Shown one piece after another: positions 1 to 5,491 of a DNA stretch of 11,077 nucleotides. Under the pieces are notes generated by a model. It was not told where the DNA came from. It made no database searches and saw nothing but the letters and a program-made list of their open reading frames with translations. The DNA lies in NCBI GenBank assembly GCA_017391185.1, contig JAFOZN010000290.1, forward strand, positions 1-11,077, in the 5' to 3' direction. The number at the start of each line of letters is the position of its first letter. Position 1 is the first letter of the stretch. A program made the position numbers and the translations under genes. The stretch is from Alistipes sp. (GTDB lineage Bacteria > Bacteroidota > Bacteroidia > Bacteroidales > Rikenellaceae).

Positions 1-270
1 GGCATCGTAGTGCAGAAGTTTCAGGTAGCGCAGCGAGTCGAGTGGCAAGGTGCAATTATCTTTATAGGAGCGACCCTCCATGCGGTCAAAAATCTGCTCC
101 GAGATAGGCTCGGCACGCCAGAGGTTCTCCTTGCCGAAGATTTCTATGCTTTTAGCCGATACTACCTCCTCGGCACGCCACTGTCTGAGAGCTTCCATCT
201 CGCGCTGATTACCCTCTGGGGCAGGCAATAGGAGGTGAAAAAACAGAGATATGATTATAAAAATGTTCAT
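1..270 (-). CDS. M15-family-like exported peptidase, N-terminal part (runs off the window)
   Basis: This reading frame starts at the ATG complementary to 268-270 and stays open for 90 codons to the left edge, so only the N-terminus is present. Residues 3-17 are strongly hydrophobic (MNIFIIISLFFHLLLPAP), consistent with a signal peptide, although there is no basic residue in front of the core. Residues 73-90 (TLPLDSLRYLKLLHYDA) resemble the segment that precedes the catalytic domain in Bacteroidales M15 (D-Ala-D-Ala or L,D-type) metallopeptidases, where a similar SDLRYLRVLHYDF-type stretch is common. The zinc ligands would lie further on, outside the window, so activity cannot be judged. The tetrapeptide WRAE occurs twice (residues 31-34 and 51-54), coded by identical 12-bp stretches. 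The likely substrate is peptidoglycan stem peptide in the periplasm; that is inferred from family resemblance only. A Bacteroidetes -7 element lies just upstream. Confidence 0.62.
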   Translation of the reverse strand, partial: MNIFIIISLFFHLLLPAPEGNQREMEALRQWRAEEVVSAKSIEIFGKENLWRAEPISEQIFDRMEGRSYKDNCTLPLDSLRYLKLLHYDA

Positions 271-291
271 CTTTGGGATCTACTTTGAGGA

Positions 292-324
292 CAAAGATAA
301 TATATTTTCCCAGCCGATGGGCAA
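292..324 (-). promoter_or_regulatory. Probable Bacteroidetes promoter for the M15-like gene
   Basis: On the minus strand TATCTTTG (299-292) matches the TAnnTTTG -7 element exactly. An ATTG-like -33 element ends at 322, giving a spacer of 22 bp, one longer than usual. Transcription would start near 286, leaving a leader of about 15 nt before the ATG at 270. Confidence 0.5.
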
Positions 325-341
325 TATCTGAGAAAAAGGAT

Positions 342-349
342 TAACTTTG
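342..349 (+). promoter_or_regulatory. Probable -7 element for the HAD phosphatase gene
   Basis: TAACTTTG fits TAnnTTTG exactly. The -33 region is poor: TGGG at 318-321 with a 20-bp spacer is the best candidate. The element overlaps a possible TTG start codon at 347-349, so that codon would not be in the transcript. This favours a start at the ATG at 356 or, more likely, at 371. Confidence 0.45.
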
Positions 350-370
350 CCTAAAATGATAAAAAACTAT

Positions 371-1024
371 ATGCAGAGACGACTTCTTATACTCGATTTT
401 GACGGAACGATAGCCGACACACGTGCCACCATCCTGCGCACATTCCGCATGACCATAGAGGAGCTGAATCTCTCACCTCGCACAGATGAGGAGTGTGGCT
501 CTACGATAGGATTACCTTTGGTCGAGGGTTTCAAGAGGCTCTATCCCGAAATCACAGCCGAGCAGAGCGAACTCTACACCTCGACCTATCGCCGTATCTT
601 CCGAGAAAACAAGCGCAACCTCTCGCCCGATATGTTTCCAAACGTCTTGGAGACCATCAAAGCCTTGCACCATCGGGGTTTCACACTCTCGATCGCCTCT
701 TCGCGCTCGCGCCGTCCGCTGCTGGAGTTTGTAGATAGCTTTGGACTGCATGAGATGATACCCTATGTCTTAGGGTTGGAAGATTGCCAAAAGCACAAGC
801 CCGACCCAGAGCCTGTACTCAAGACTTTGCGTGAGCTTGGATTCAAGGCTGAGCAGACGTTGGTAGTGGGTGATATGCCTTATGATATTTTGATGGGTAA
901 GAGTGCTGGAGCCAAGACCTGTGGCGTGAGTTACGGCAACTCTACCAAAGAGGAGTTACTCTCGGCGGGAGCAAATTATATTATTGACGGCTTTGAGGAG
1001 CTTTTGTCGCTGCTCGGCGAGTAA
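371..1024 (+). CDS. HAD-superfamily phosphatase, phosphoglycolate phosphatase-like
   Basis: This 217-residue protein has the complete HAD catalytic set. Motif I is LDFDGT with nucleophile D9 and acid/base D11. Motif II is the serine of SIASS (S110/S111). Motif III is the lysine of KHKPDP (K143). Motif IV is GDMPYD (D168, D172). The insert between motifs I and II (about residues 17-85) is a helical C1-type cap, as in Gph, PgmB and pyrophosphatase PpaX. The expected reaction is phosphate removal from a small soluble substrate in the cytosol; the substrate cannot be read from the sequence. I chose the ATG at 371 because a -7 promoter element covers the in-frame TTG at 347, and the ATG at 356 would sit at the transcript's very 5' end. 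The frame is open from 347. It stands alone, divergent from the M15-like gene, and ends about 20 bp before a hairpin terminator. Confidence 0.9.
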   Translation: MQRRLLILDFDGTIADTRATILRTFRMTIEELNLSPRTDEECGSTIGLPLVEGFKRLYPEITAEQSELYTSTYRRIFRENKRNLSPDMFPNVLETIKALHHRGFTLSIASSRSRRPLLEFVDSFGLHEMIPYVLGLEDCQKHKPDPEPVLKTLRELGFKAEQTLVVGDMPYDILMGKSAGAKTCGVSYGNSTKEELLSAGANYIIDGFEELLSLLGE

Positions 1025-1040
1025 GGCAACAAGCGGACAG

Positions 1041-1077
1041 AAAAAAGAGAACTCATCTGGTAATCAGATGGGTTCTC
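1041..1077 (-). terminator. Strong intrinsic terminator (minus strand), probably bidirectional
   Basis: A 13-bp stem pairs 1077-1065 with 1059-1047 (arms GAGAACCCATCTG and CAGATGAGTTCTC, one G-U type pair) around the 5-nt loop ATTAC. On the minus strand it is followed directly by six T residues (1046-1041), a textbook Rho-independent terminator. Read on the plus strand the same stem lies 22 bp after the HAD stop codon but is followed only by TTATC, so it is a weaker terminator in that direction. The clear minus-strand polarity implies a transcript from the right ending here, although no sizeable coding gene directly precedes it. Confidence 0.88.
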
Positions 1078-1224
1078 TTATCAAGAAGTCTTTTAACAAG
1101 CGAGATTTGGTGTAGAGCATAACGTTGCATCTGAGCCTAAGCAAAGTCCAAAAGCTCACCTTGCCGAGCCTGAGCAACGAAAGAGACTTAACTCACCCGA
1201 TCATCTTGTTAGTCAGCTTCGCTA
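1041..1224 (-). ncRNA. Candidate structured RNA, 6S-like (ssrS-type)
   Basis: Read on the minus strand, this segment folds into one long interrupted hairpin. From outside to inside the pairs are GAAG 1220-1217 with CTTC 1088-1085, TAACAAG 1211-1205 with CTTGTTA 1100-1094, GAT 1202-1200 with ATC 1106-1104, GGTG 1197-1194 with CACC 1112-1109, and AG 1193-1192 with CT 1115-1114. A large bubble follows (12 nt, 1191-1180, opposite 7 nt, 1122-1116). Inside it are CGTTGC 1179-1174 with GCAACG 1128-1123, and GCAAGG 1164-1159 with CTTTGC 1146-1141. The terminator at 1041-1077 closes the unit at about 180 nt. A long rod with a central bubble and this length is the hallmark of 6S RNA, which mimics an open promoter and binds housekeeping RNA polymerase. 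The identity is inferred from shape only. A leader or other structured RNA is possible. Confidence 0.5.
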
Positions 1225-1228
1225 TTAA

Positions 1229-1261
1229 CCTAACTATCAATCATGAAATAGCTCCTTCAAA
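1229..1261 (-). promoter_or_regulatory. Possible promoter for the structured RNA
   Basis: On the minus strand TTTG (1261-1258) is followed after 21 bp by TAGTTAGG (1236-1229), which matches six of the eight positions of TAnnTTTG. Transcription would start near 1224, just before the outermost stem of the RNA candidate. The -7 element is imperfect, so this is tentative. Confidence 0.35.
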
Positions 1262-1362
1262 TAGCAGTCCAAATAAAAGAGGTCTGCCTCATCACATATC
1301 ACATGACTCATCATGAGTCTGTCATCATCTTTTTCTAATAAATTGGTGTCGATTTGCTCCAT
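1237..1362 (-). CDS. Small acidic ORF of 41 codons, unknown function
   Basis: An ATG at 1362-1360 opens 41 codons ending in TGA at 1239-1237. The peptide begins MEQIDTNLLEKDDDRLMMSH and continues with VICDEADLFYLDCYLKELFHD. It is strongly acidic, has two cysteines (C23 and C33) and an aromatic, amphipathic-looking C-terminal half, and has no signal peptide or membrane segment. An in-frame stop (TAG) lies just two codons upstream of the ATG, so the frame cannot be extended. It starts 99 bp after the stop of the sigma gene, on the same strand, with a stable hairpin immediately before it. I do not recognise a family. Its place behind a sigma gene that lacks any membrane anti-sigma partner makes a small sigma-modulating peptide conceivable, but this is speculation. 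It may be chance, or its 3' end may merely carry the promoter of the downstream RNA. Confidence 0.4.
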   Translation of the reverse strand: MEQIDTNLLEKDDDRLMMSHVICDEADLFYLDCYLKELFHD

Positions 1363-1369
1363 AGGCTAT

Positions 1370-1402
1370 GGCTGTTTATTCTCTAAACGAGAAGTGACAG
1401 CC
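1370..1402 (-). promoter_or_regulatory. Two-tier hairpin between sigma gene and small ORF
   Basis: On the minus strand GGCTGT (1402-1397) pairs with ACAGCC (1375-1370) and, inside a 3x3 internal loop, TTCTC (1393-1389) pairs with GAGAA (1383-1379) around the loop GTTTA. All 11 pairs are Watson-Crick. No T-tract follows, so it is not a standard intrinsic terminator. It ends only 7 nt before the ATG of the small ORF and could limit translation there or stabilise the sigma mRNA 3' end. Confidence 0.5.
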
Positions 1403-1461
1403 GTTTATTGTGCCCAAGAAGAAATTTTTTACCAATTTTTATTCCGCTAATAAAACTCGCC

Positions 1462-2055
1462 TTAGCTGAGGATGATATCGTGATCCTTAATCATCTTTCT
1501 GAGGTTGATCAGAGCATAGCGCATACGTCCCAAAGCGGTGTTGATGCTAACACCTGTCTGGTCGGCAATCTCCTGAAAACTCATTCCCGAATAGTAACGC
1601 ATCACAACCACCTCACGCTGCTCCTCTGGCAGATGGTCAATCAATCGGCGCACATCCTGCTCGATCTGCTCCGAGATAATACGATCCTCCACGCTGCGCT
1701 CGGCAATACGCAACGAACCGATAACATCGTATCCCGCCTCAGCCTCATTCAGAGTGCGAGAGCTCTTTTGCTGGCGGAAGAAATCTATGACCTGATTGTG
1801 AGCGATACGCAAAATCCATGAGAGGAACTTACCCGAATCGACATAGCGTCCCTCGTCAATGGTACGCACAGCCTTAATCAGGGTATCCTGCAGGATGTCA
1901 TCAGCCCTGTCGCGATCCTTGACCATCATACGGATATAGTCGCGGACGCGAGCAGAATGTCTATCTAAAAGTTGTGATATAGCACCACGTTCACCTGAGA
2001 TGTAGCGATTGAGCAAAATCTGATCGCTTAACACTTCTGTGTTCATACTCTTCAT
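1462..2055 (-). CDS. ECF-type sigma-70 family RNA polymerase sigma factor
   Basis: This 197-residue protein has the two-domain layout of an extracytoplasmic-function sigma factor. Region 2 spans about residues 12-95: the RHSARVRDYIRMMVKDRDRADDILQDT stretch binds core polymerase, and WILRIAHNQVIDFFR (about 80-94) recognises the -10/-7 element. Region 4 spans about 128-190, with LPEEQREVVVMRYYSGMSFQEIADQTGVSINTALGRMRYALINLR forming the helix-turn-helix for the -35/-33 element. The linker at 98-127 is short. It resembles the conserved stand-alone ECF factors of Bacteroidales rather than the FecI type, since no FecR or other membrane anti-sigma gene adjoins. A second ATG (codon 4, at 2046) is an equally possible start. 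It has its own near-consensus promoter and a leader of about 80 nt. Which regulon it serves cannot be read from the sequence. Confidence 0.93.
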   Translation of the reverse strand: MKSMNTEVLSDQILLNRYISGERGAISQLLDRHSARVRDYIRMMVKDRDRADDILQDTLIKAVRTIDEGRYVDSGKFLSWILRIAHNQVIDFFRQQKSSRTLNEAEAGYDVIGSLRIAERSVEDRIISEQIEQDVRRLIDHLPEEQREVVVMRYYSGMSFQEIADQTGVSINTALGRMRYALINLRKMIKDHDIILS

Positions 2056-2138
2056 CGTTTAGTTATACAATGTCAAAAAGAGTAGAATTTTCCTATAGGC
2101 GAATGGTTTTTAAGAGTTAAATAAAATGTTTCTTGTTG

Positions 2139-2170
2139 CAAATATATATAACATTTTTTGTATTTGCAAA
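2139..2170 (-). promoter_or_regulatory. Bacteroidetes consensus promoter of the sigma factor gene
   Basis: On the minus strand TTTG (2170-2167) is separated by exactly 20 bp from TATATTTG (2146-2139), a full match to the Bacteroidetes -33/-7 consensus. Transcription should begin near 2133, leaving a 5' leader of about 78 nt. It therefore looks like a housekeeping-sigma promoter, though whether it is also self-regulated is not visible. Confidence 0.8.
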
Positions 2171-2233
2171 TTTTCTTTCTTTTCATCTCCCAAGCCTATT
2201 GGCGGTAGGTACTGCAAAAACGATACCGAAAAA

Positions 2234-2275
2234 GATGAAAGATGAAAGATGAGAGATGAAAGATGAGAGATGAAA
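2234..2275. repeat. Six tandem copies of a 7-bp repeat (GATGAAA/GATGAGA)
   Basis: On the plus strand the units read, in order, GATGAAA, GATGAAA, GATGAGA, GATGAAA, GATGAGA, GATGAAA. They are all exactly 7 bp, and the two variants differ at one base. Degenerate purine-rich sequence continues to about 2300. The array lies between the stop codon of the acyltransferase gene and the sigma promoter, about 65 bp upstream of the -33 element. It is not coding in any convincing frame, and its copy number may vary by slippage. Confidence 0.9.
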
Positions 2276-2318
2276 GACAGGAGAGGGGAGGTAGGAGATG
2301 CCGAATTTACTTTATCCC

Positions 2319-3821
2319 CTAAAATTGGAAATAGATAAATGGCTGGATATCGCTCGACTTGATCTGCATGACACACCACACCACAGCCACCATCATCGCC
2401 ACCTGCCACCAGAAAGATGCCGAACCGACCTTGCGTACCATGTCTTGATCTATCTTCTCAGGCATGAAGTGCATCATATATCCCAACACGATAAAGCCAA
2501 AGACAACCTTATATCCCTCGATAACCTGAGGTATAATCTGAGGTGAGAAGCTATGGAAAATCTGATACAACATCAGATGTACTATCTGCATATCCTCGGC
2601 ACGGAACAAGAGCCATCCCAAGCAGACAATATTAAATGTTACAACCCATCCCAACACCCTCATCACAGGGTTCATATCCTTACCCAAAGCCTTCGAGCCA
2701 GGGACAACCTCCAACCACAATTTATGAACAGCAAGAGCCACGCCATGAAGCGCACCCCAGAGTATAAATCTCACCGCCGCGCCATGCCACAGACCACCCA
2801 AAACCATAGTAATCAACAGATTGAGGTACGTGCGCCAGCGACCTTTACGATTACCGCCAAGCGAGATATAGAGATAATCGCGCAACCAATTCGAGAGTGA
2901 GATATGCCAACGCCTCCAGAACTCGGTGATAGTGGCAGACTTATATGGCGCATCGAAGTTTTTAGGGAACTTAAAGCCCAACAACAGAGCGATACCTATC
3001 GCCATGTCGGAATATCCCGAAAAGTCGCAATAGATCTGTAAAGCATAGCCGTAGATACCCATCAGACACTCAAAACCCGAATACAAGGCTGGTTCATCGA
3101 AAATGCGATCAACGAAATTGAGCGATATATAGTCTGAAATAATCGCCTTCTTGATAAGTCCCACCAAAATCAGGCTCACTCCCACACCAAACATCTGACG
3201 GGTAACCATCAGTGGCTGACGAATATGAGGCAGGAAATCTCGTGCCCTGACGATAGGACCTGCCAAAACTTGCGGGAAGAACGAGAGGTAGAAGAGGTAG
3301 TCGAAGAAGCGATTGAGTGGGCGCAGAGTACCTCGATAGACATCTATCGTATAGCTCATCGACTGGAACACGAAGAACGAGATACCCACGGGCAGGAAGA
3401 TATTCTGAAACTGCAAAAATCCCTCACCCACAAGGCTGTTGGCCATCTCGATAAAGAAGTTGGTATATTTGAAATAGGCCAACATTCCGAGGTTAATCAC
3501 CACACTCAGCGTAACCCAACCCTTACGCTCCCGATTGCTCTGCGAGGAGTCTATGGCATGAGCTATAAGATAGTCTGCCACAGCCGAAAAGAGGAGCAGA
3601 AGGAAGTATATTCCGCTGGATTTGTAGTAGAAATAGAGCGAAAAGGCTATGACATACAAGATACGCAGAGAGTCCGCCCTACGCAACAGGAGATAACCCG
3701 CCGCAAAGGCCACAAACATATACAAAAAAAGTCCGCTGTTGAAAATCAGCGGTGCTGTAGCATCATAATGCAGCAACTCCTGCACACGGCTCAAAAGGCT
3801 CTCTCCAATAGGTTGCAACAT
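2319..3821 (-). CDS. MBOAT-family membrane O-acyltransferase (AlgI-like)
   Basis: This is a polytopic membrane protein of 500 residues with about 10-12 hydrophobic segments, the usual size for AlgI/PatA/DltB-type MBOAT proteins. Diagnostic stretches, numbered from the chosen ATG, are LPVGISFFVFQSMSYTIDVY (143-162), FPQVLAGPIVR (182-192), CDFSGYSDMAIG (265-276), FWRRWHISLSNWLRDYLY (301-318) and LGGLWHGA (341-348). H306 and H346 are the two conserved histidines, the latter the presumed catalytic residue. These enzymes pass acyl (usually acetyl) groups across the inner membrane to a periplasmic partner that modifies exported glycans. The ATG at 3821 shares its A with the stop codon of the upstream SGNH gene (TGATG), which suggests translational coupling and is why I prefer it to the GTG at 3824. 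It is last in a three-gene cluster. The polymer acylated is not shown by the sequence. Confidence 0.92.
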   Translation of the reverse strand: MLQPIGESLLSRVQELLHYDATAPLIFNSGLFLYMFVAFAAGYLLLRRADSLRILYVIAFSLYFYYKSSGIYFLLLLFSAVADYLIAHAIDSSQSNRERKGWVTLSVVINLGMLAYFKYTNFFIEMANSLVGEGFLQFQNIFLPVGISFFVFQSMSYTIDVYRGTLRPLNRFFDYLFYLSFFPQVLAGPIVRARDFLPHIRQPLMVTRQMFGVGVSLILVGLIKKAIISDYISLNFVDRIFDEPALYSGFECLMGIYGYALQIYCDFSGYSDMAIGIALLLGFKFPKNFDAPYKSATITEFWRRWHISLSNWLRDYLYISLGGNRKGRWRTYLNLLITMVLGGLWHGAAVRFILWGALHGVALAVHKLWLEVVPGSKALGKDMNPVMRVLGWVVTFNIVCLGWLLFRAEDMQIVHLMLYQIFHSFSPQIIPQVIEGYKVVFGFIVLGYMMHFMPEKIDQDMVRKVGSASFWWQVAMMVAVVWCVMQIKSSDIQPFIYFQF

Positions 3822-5491
3822 CACTCCACGGGCTTAATCATTATCGTATCTCGCTGAAGCATATCTGCCTCCAGCGGTTTATGCTCGATAGGAGCAATCT
3901 CCAACTCCTTATTCAAAATAGGCTTACTGCGCTCGATGCGGTCACGTAGCTTGATGCAATACTCCTCGGCACCCTTCAAAATGGCGTAGTAGAGTTCGCG
4001 GGCGATGCGTGCACCACCAGCATAATTGATGTGGGTGTAATCCTTACCCGCCCAACCATTGGTAACAAATTCGGTCATTCCACCCATGCGTTGCATAGCC
4101 GCATAGGTATCCCAAAACGCCACGCCCTTATTCTGCGAAGCCTCTCGCTGAGACTGAGTCAATGACTTGGCAGACTCCATAGGTTTGATACCATCTTCGC
4201 CCTTCTGCGAGCGATCGCTCACGCCCATCACCAAAACAGCAGCCCCAGGGAAGCAACTCTCCACATAGCTGATCATCTTCTCGACCTGCTCGCCATAGAG
4301 CGAATAGTTGTGACGCTCGGCCTGCATGATATTCAGACCATATTGCAAGATCACCAGATCGTATGGACGCATGGTATTAATCTGTGAGTTGACCGAAGCA
4401 TTGCTCCAGAACATCGCCTGACCGTTGTTGCTACGGATAGAGAAGTTATCCACCGCCACACCCTTCTTCGAGTCAAACTCCGCACCGATACCTGTAAAGG
4501 TCTCTGCGCCACTCAAGATGGTCATCTCCAACGAGCGAATCTGCTCCTGCTCCACCACGATCTGACGCACCACTTCATCGCCCTCGAAGAAGAATACGCG
4601 CTCCTCTCCATCGTTGAGTTTCAGCCCGATTTCGGCCCTCTGGCGACAGATAAAGAGCAATCGCGCACGCTCGACCTCCTCCAGATGGCGGCGTTTGGTG
4701 GTCATATCCCAACGCGTAGAAGCCCCAGCCGAGGCCTTGGCAACCCATCCTGAGACGAAGAAGTCATCGGCATAAGGTGCGGGGGCACTCTTACGTTGCA
4801 TGATGTTGTATGGAGTCCACCCTTTGGAGGTGGTCTTGATGGTCTGACGGAATCCTGTAAATGGCGAAGCCACAGGCGCAAAGCCCACGCCACCGCCATG
4901 GAAAGTATCTTGCAGGAGCTCTCTCAGGTCGGCAGTCAGGATATCGCCCTCGACAAACGAGTCGCCCATAAATGCCACTCTGACCTGCTCCTTGTTCCAG
5001 AGCAGTTTTTCGTAGAGTCTATCCCACGCACCCATGCCTTCGTGAGCAAAAATTTCGATTGGGGTAATGAGTGATGCCTCAGGCAGAATCGCCGAATAGT
5101 CGGTAGTAGGCAACTCCTCAAGCGAAGGCAGAGGCTCTTGATCCTCAACAAACTCCTCGCCACCCGAAGGTTGCTCCTCGAAGATTCCCTCCCACGATGC
5201 CGAGGTAGCACTACCCGTAGGCGATGCCAAAGCCTGAGTCTTGGCAACCTGCTCGGCAACAGCCTCAAGATCGACCTCAAACTCTGCGACATTTATCTCT
5301 GGCTGCGGCTCGCTCTCCGTCTTGCTCTCGCCATCATCGAAGCGTACAAGATCCGACAGGATACTCGCACGGCGAAGCTCTATACCACCTGCCGAAATAG
5401 GAGGTATAAGGCTGACGATAAAGAGTATGAGCAAAGTGGCTGAGGCTACAAGCCATCCGCGCGAGGTGTAATCTTCTTTGGGGTTAGTCAT
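3821..5491 (-). CDS. Membrane-anchored periplasmic SGNH/GDSL protein, probable O-acetyltransferase/esterase partner of the MBOAT
   Basis: The protein has 556 residues. After a short cytoplasmic start, residues 13-30 (WLVASATLLILFIVSLIP) form a membrane anchor, with the rest outside. Residues about 52-132 are rich in Glu, Pro and Ser and look like a flexible spacer. The catalytic domain starts at about 168: VRVAFMGDSFVEGD places the nucleophile at S178 (block I, GDS), QYGLN (383-387) supplies the block III Gly and Asn, and KDYTHINYAGG gives the D484-x-x-H487 pair of block V. Between blocks I and III sits an insertion of about 200 residues, probably beta-rich, as in AlgJ/AlgX/PatB-like acetyltransferases and related wall esterases. 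Coupling to the downstream MBOAT gene implies that it receives acyl groups from that protein and transfers them to an exported polysaccharide or peptidoglycan. A deacetylase role is the alternative. Its start overlaps the previous gene by 8 bp. Confidence 0.82.
   Translation of the reverse strand: MTNPKEDYTSRGWLVASATLLILFIVSLIPPISAGGIELRRASILSDLVRFDDGESKTESEPQPEINVAEFEVDLEAVAEQVAKTQALASPTGSATSASWEGIFEEQPSGGEEFVEDQEPLPSLEELPTTDYSAILPEASLITPIEIFAHEGMGAWDRLYEKLLWNKEQVRVAFMGDSFVEGDILTADLRELLQDTFHGGGVGFAPVASPFTGFRQTIKTTSKGWTPYNIMQRKSAPAPYADDFFVSGWVAKASAGASTRWDMTTKRRHLEEVERARLLFICRQRAEIGLKLNDGEERVFFFEGDEVVRQIVVEQEQIRSLEMTILSGAETFTGIGAEFDSKKGVAVDNFSIRSNNGQAMFWSNASVNSQINTMRPYDLVILQYGLNIMQAERHNYSLYGEQVEKMISYVESCFPGAAVLVMGVSDRSQKGEDGIKPMESAKSLTQSQREASQNKGVAFWDTYAAMQRMGGMTEFVTNGWAGKDYTHINYAGGARIARELYYAILKGAEEYCIKLRDRIERSKPILNKELEIAPIEHKPLEADMLQRDTIMIKPVE

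Noticed and set aside
10..231. Plus-strand ORF of 73 codons at the left edge
   Set aside because: It is antisense to the M15-like frame, which has a signal peptide, a promoter and a recognisable family segment; this ORF has none.
1125..1316. Plus-strand ORF of 63 codons in the gap after the HAD gene
   Set aside because: It runs antisense across the structured RNA candidate and small ORF. It has low-complexity composition, no promoter and no recognised motif.
1025..1461. tRNA gene or tmRNA in the non-coding gap
   Set aside because: No T-loop GTTCGAATC consensus, CCA end or acceptor-stem pairing was found on either strand.
1408..1821. Plus-strand ORF of 137 codons
   Set aside because: It lies wholly antisense to the sigma factor gene and its peptide has no domain-like features.
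2187..2225. Possible terminator after the acyltransferase gene (CCAAgcctaTTGG and GGTA/TACC pairs)
   Set aside because: The stems are only 4-5 bp, are not followed by a T-tract on the minus strand, and overlap the region just before the sigma promoter.
2110..2409. Minus-strand ORF of 99 codons spanning the tandem repeat
   Set aside because: It overlaps the end of the acyltransferase gene in another frame and is made of the Leu/Ser-rich translation of the 7-bp repeat.
3225..3857. Plus-strand ORF of 210 codons
   Set aside because: It is the complement of the acyltransferase gene, with Glu/Arg/His-rich shadow composition and no promoter.
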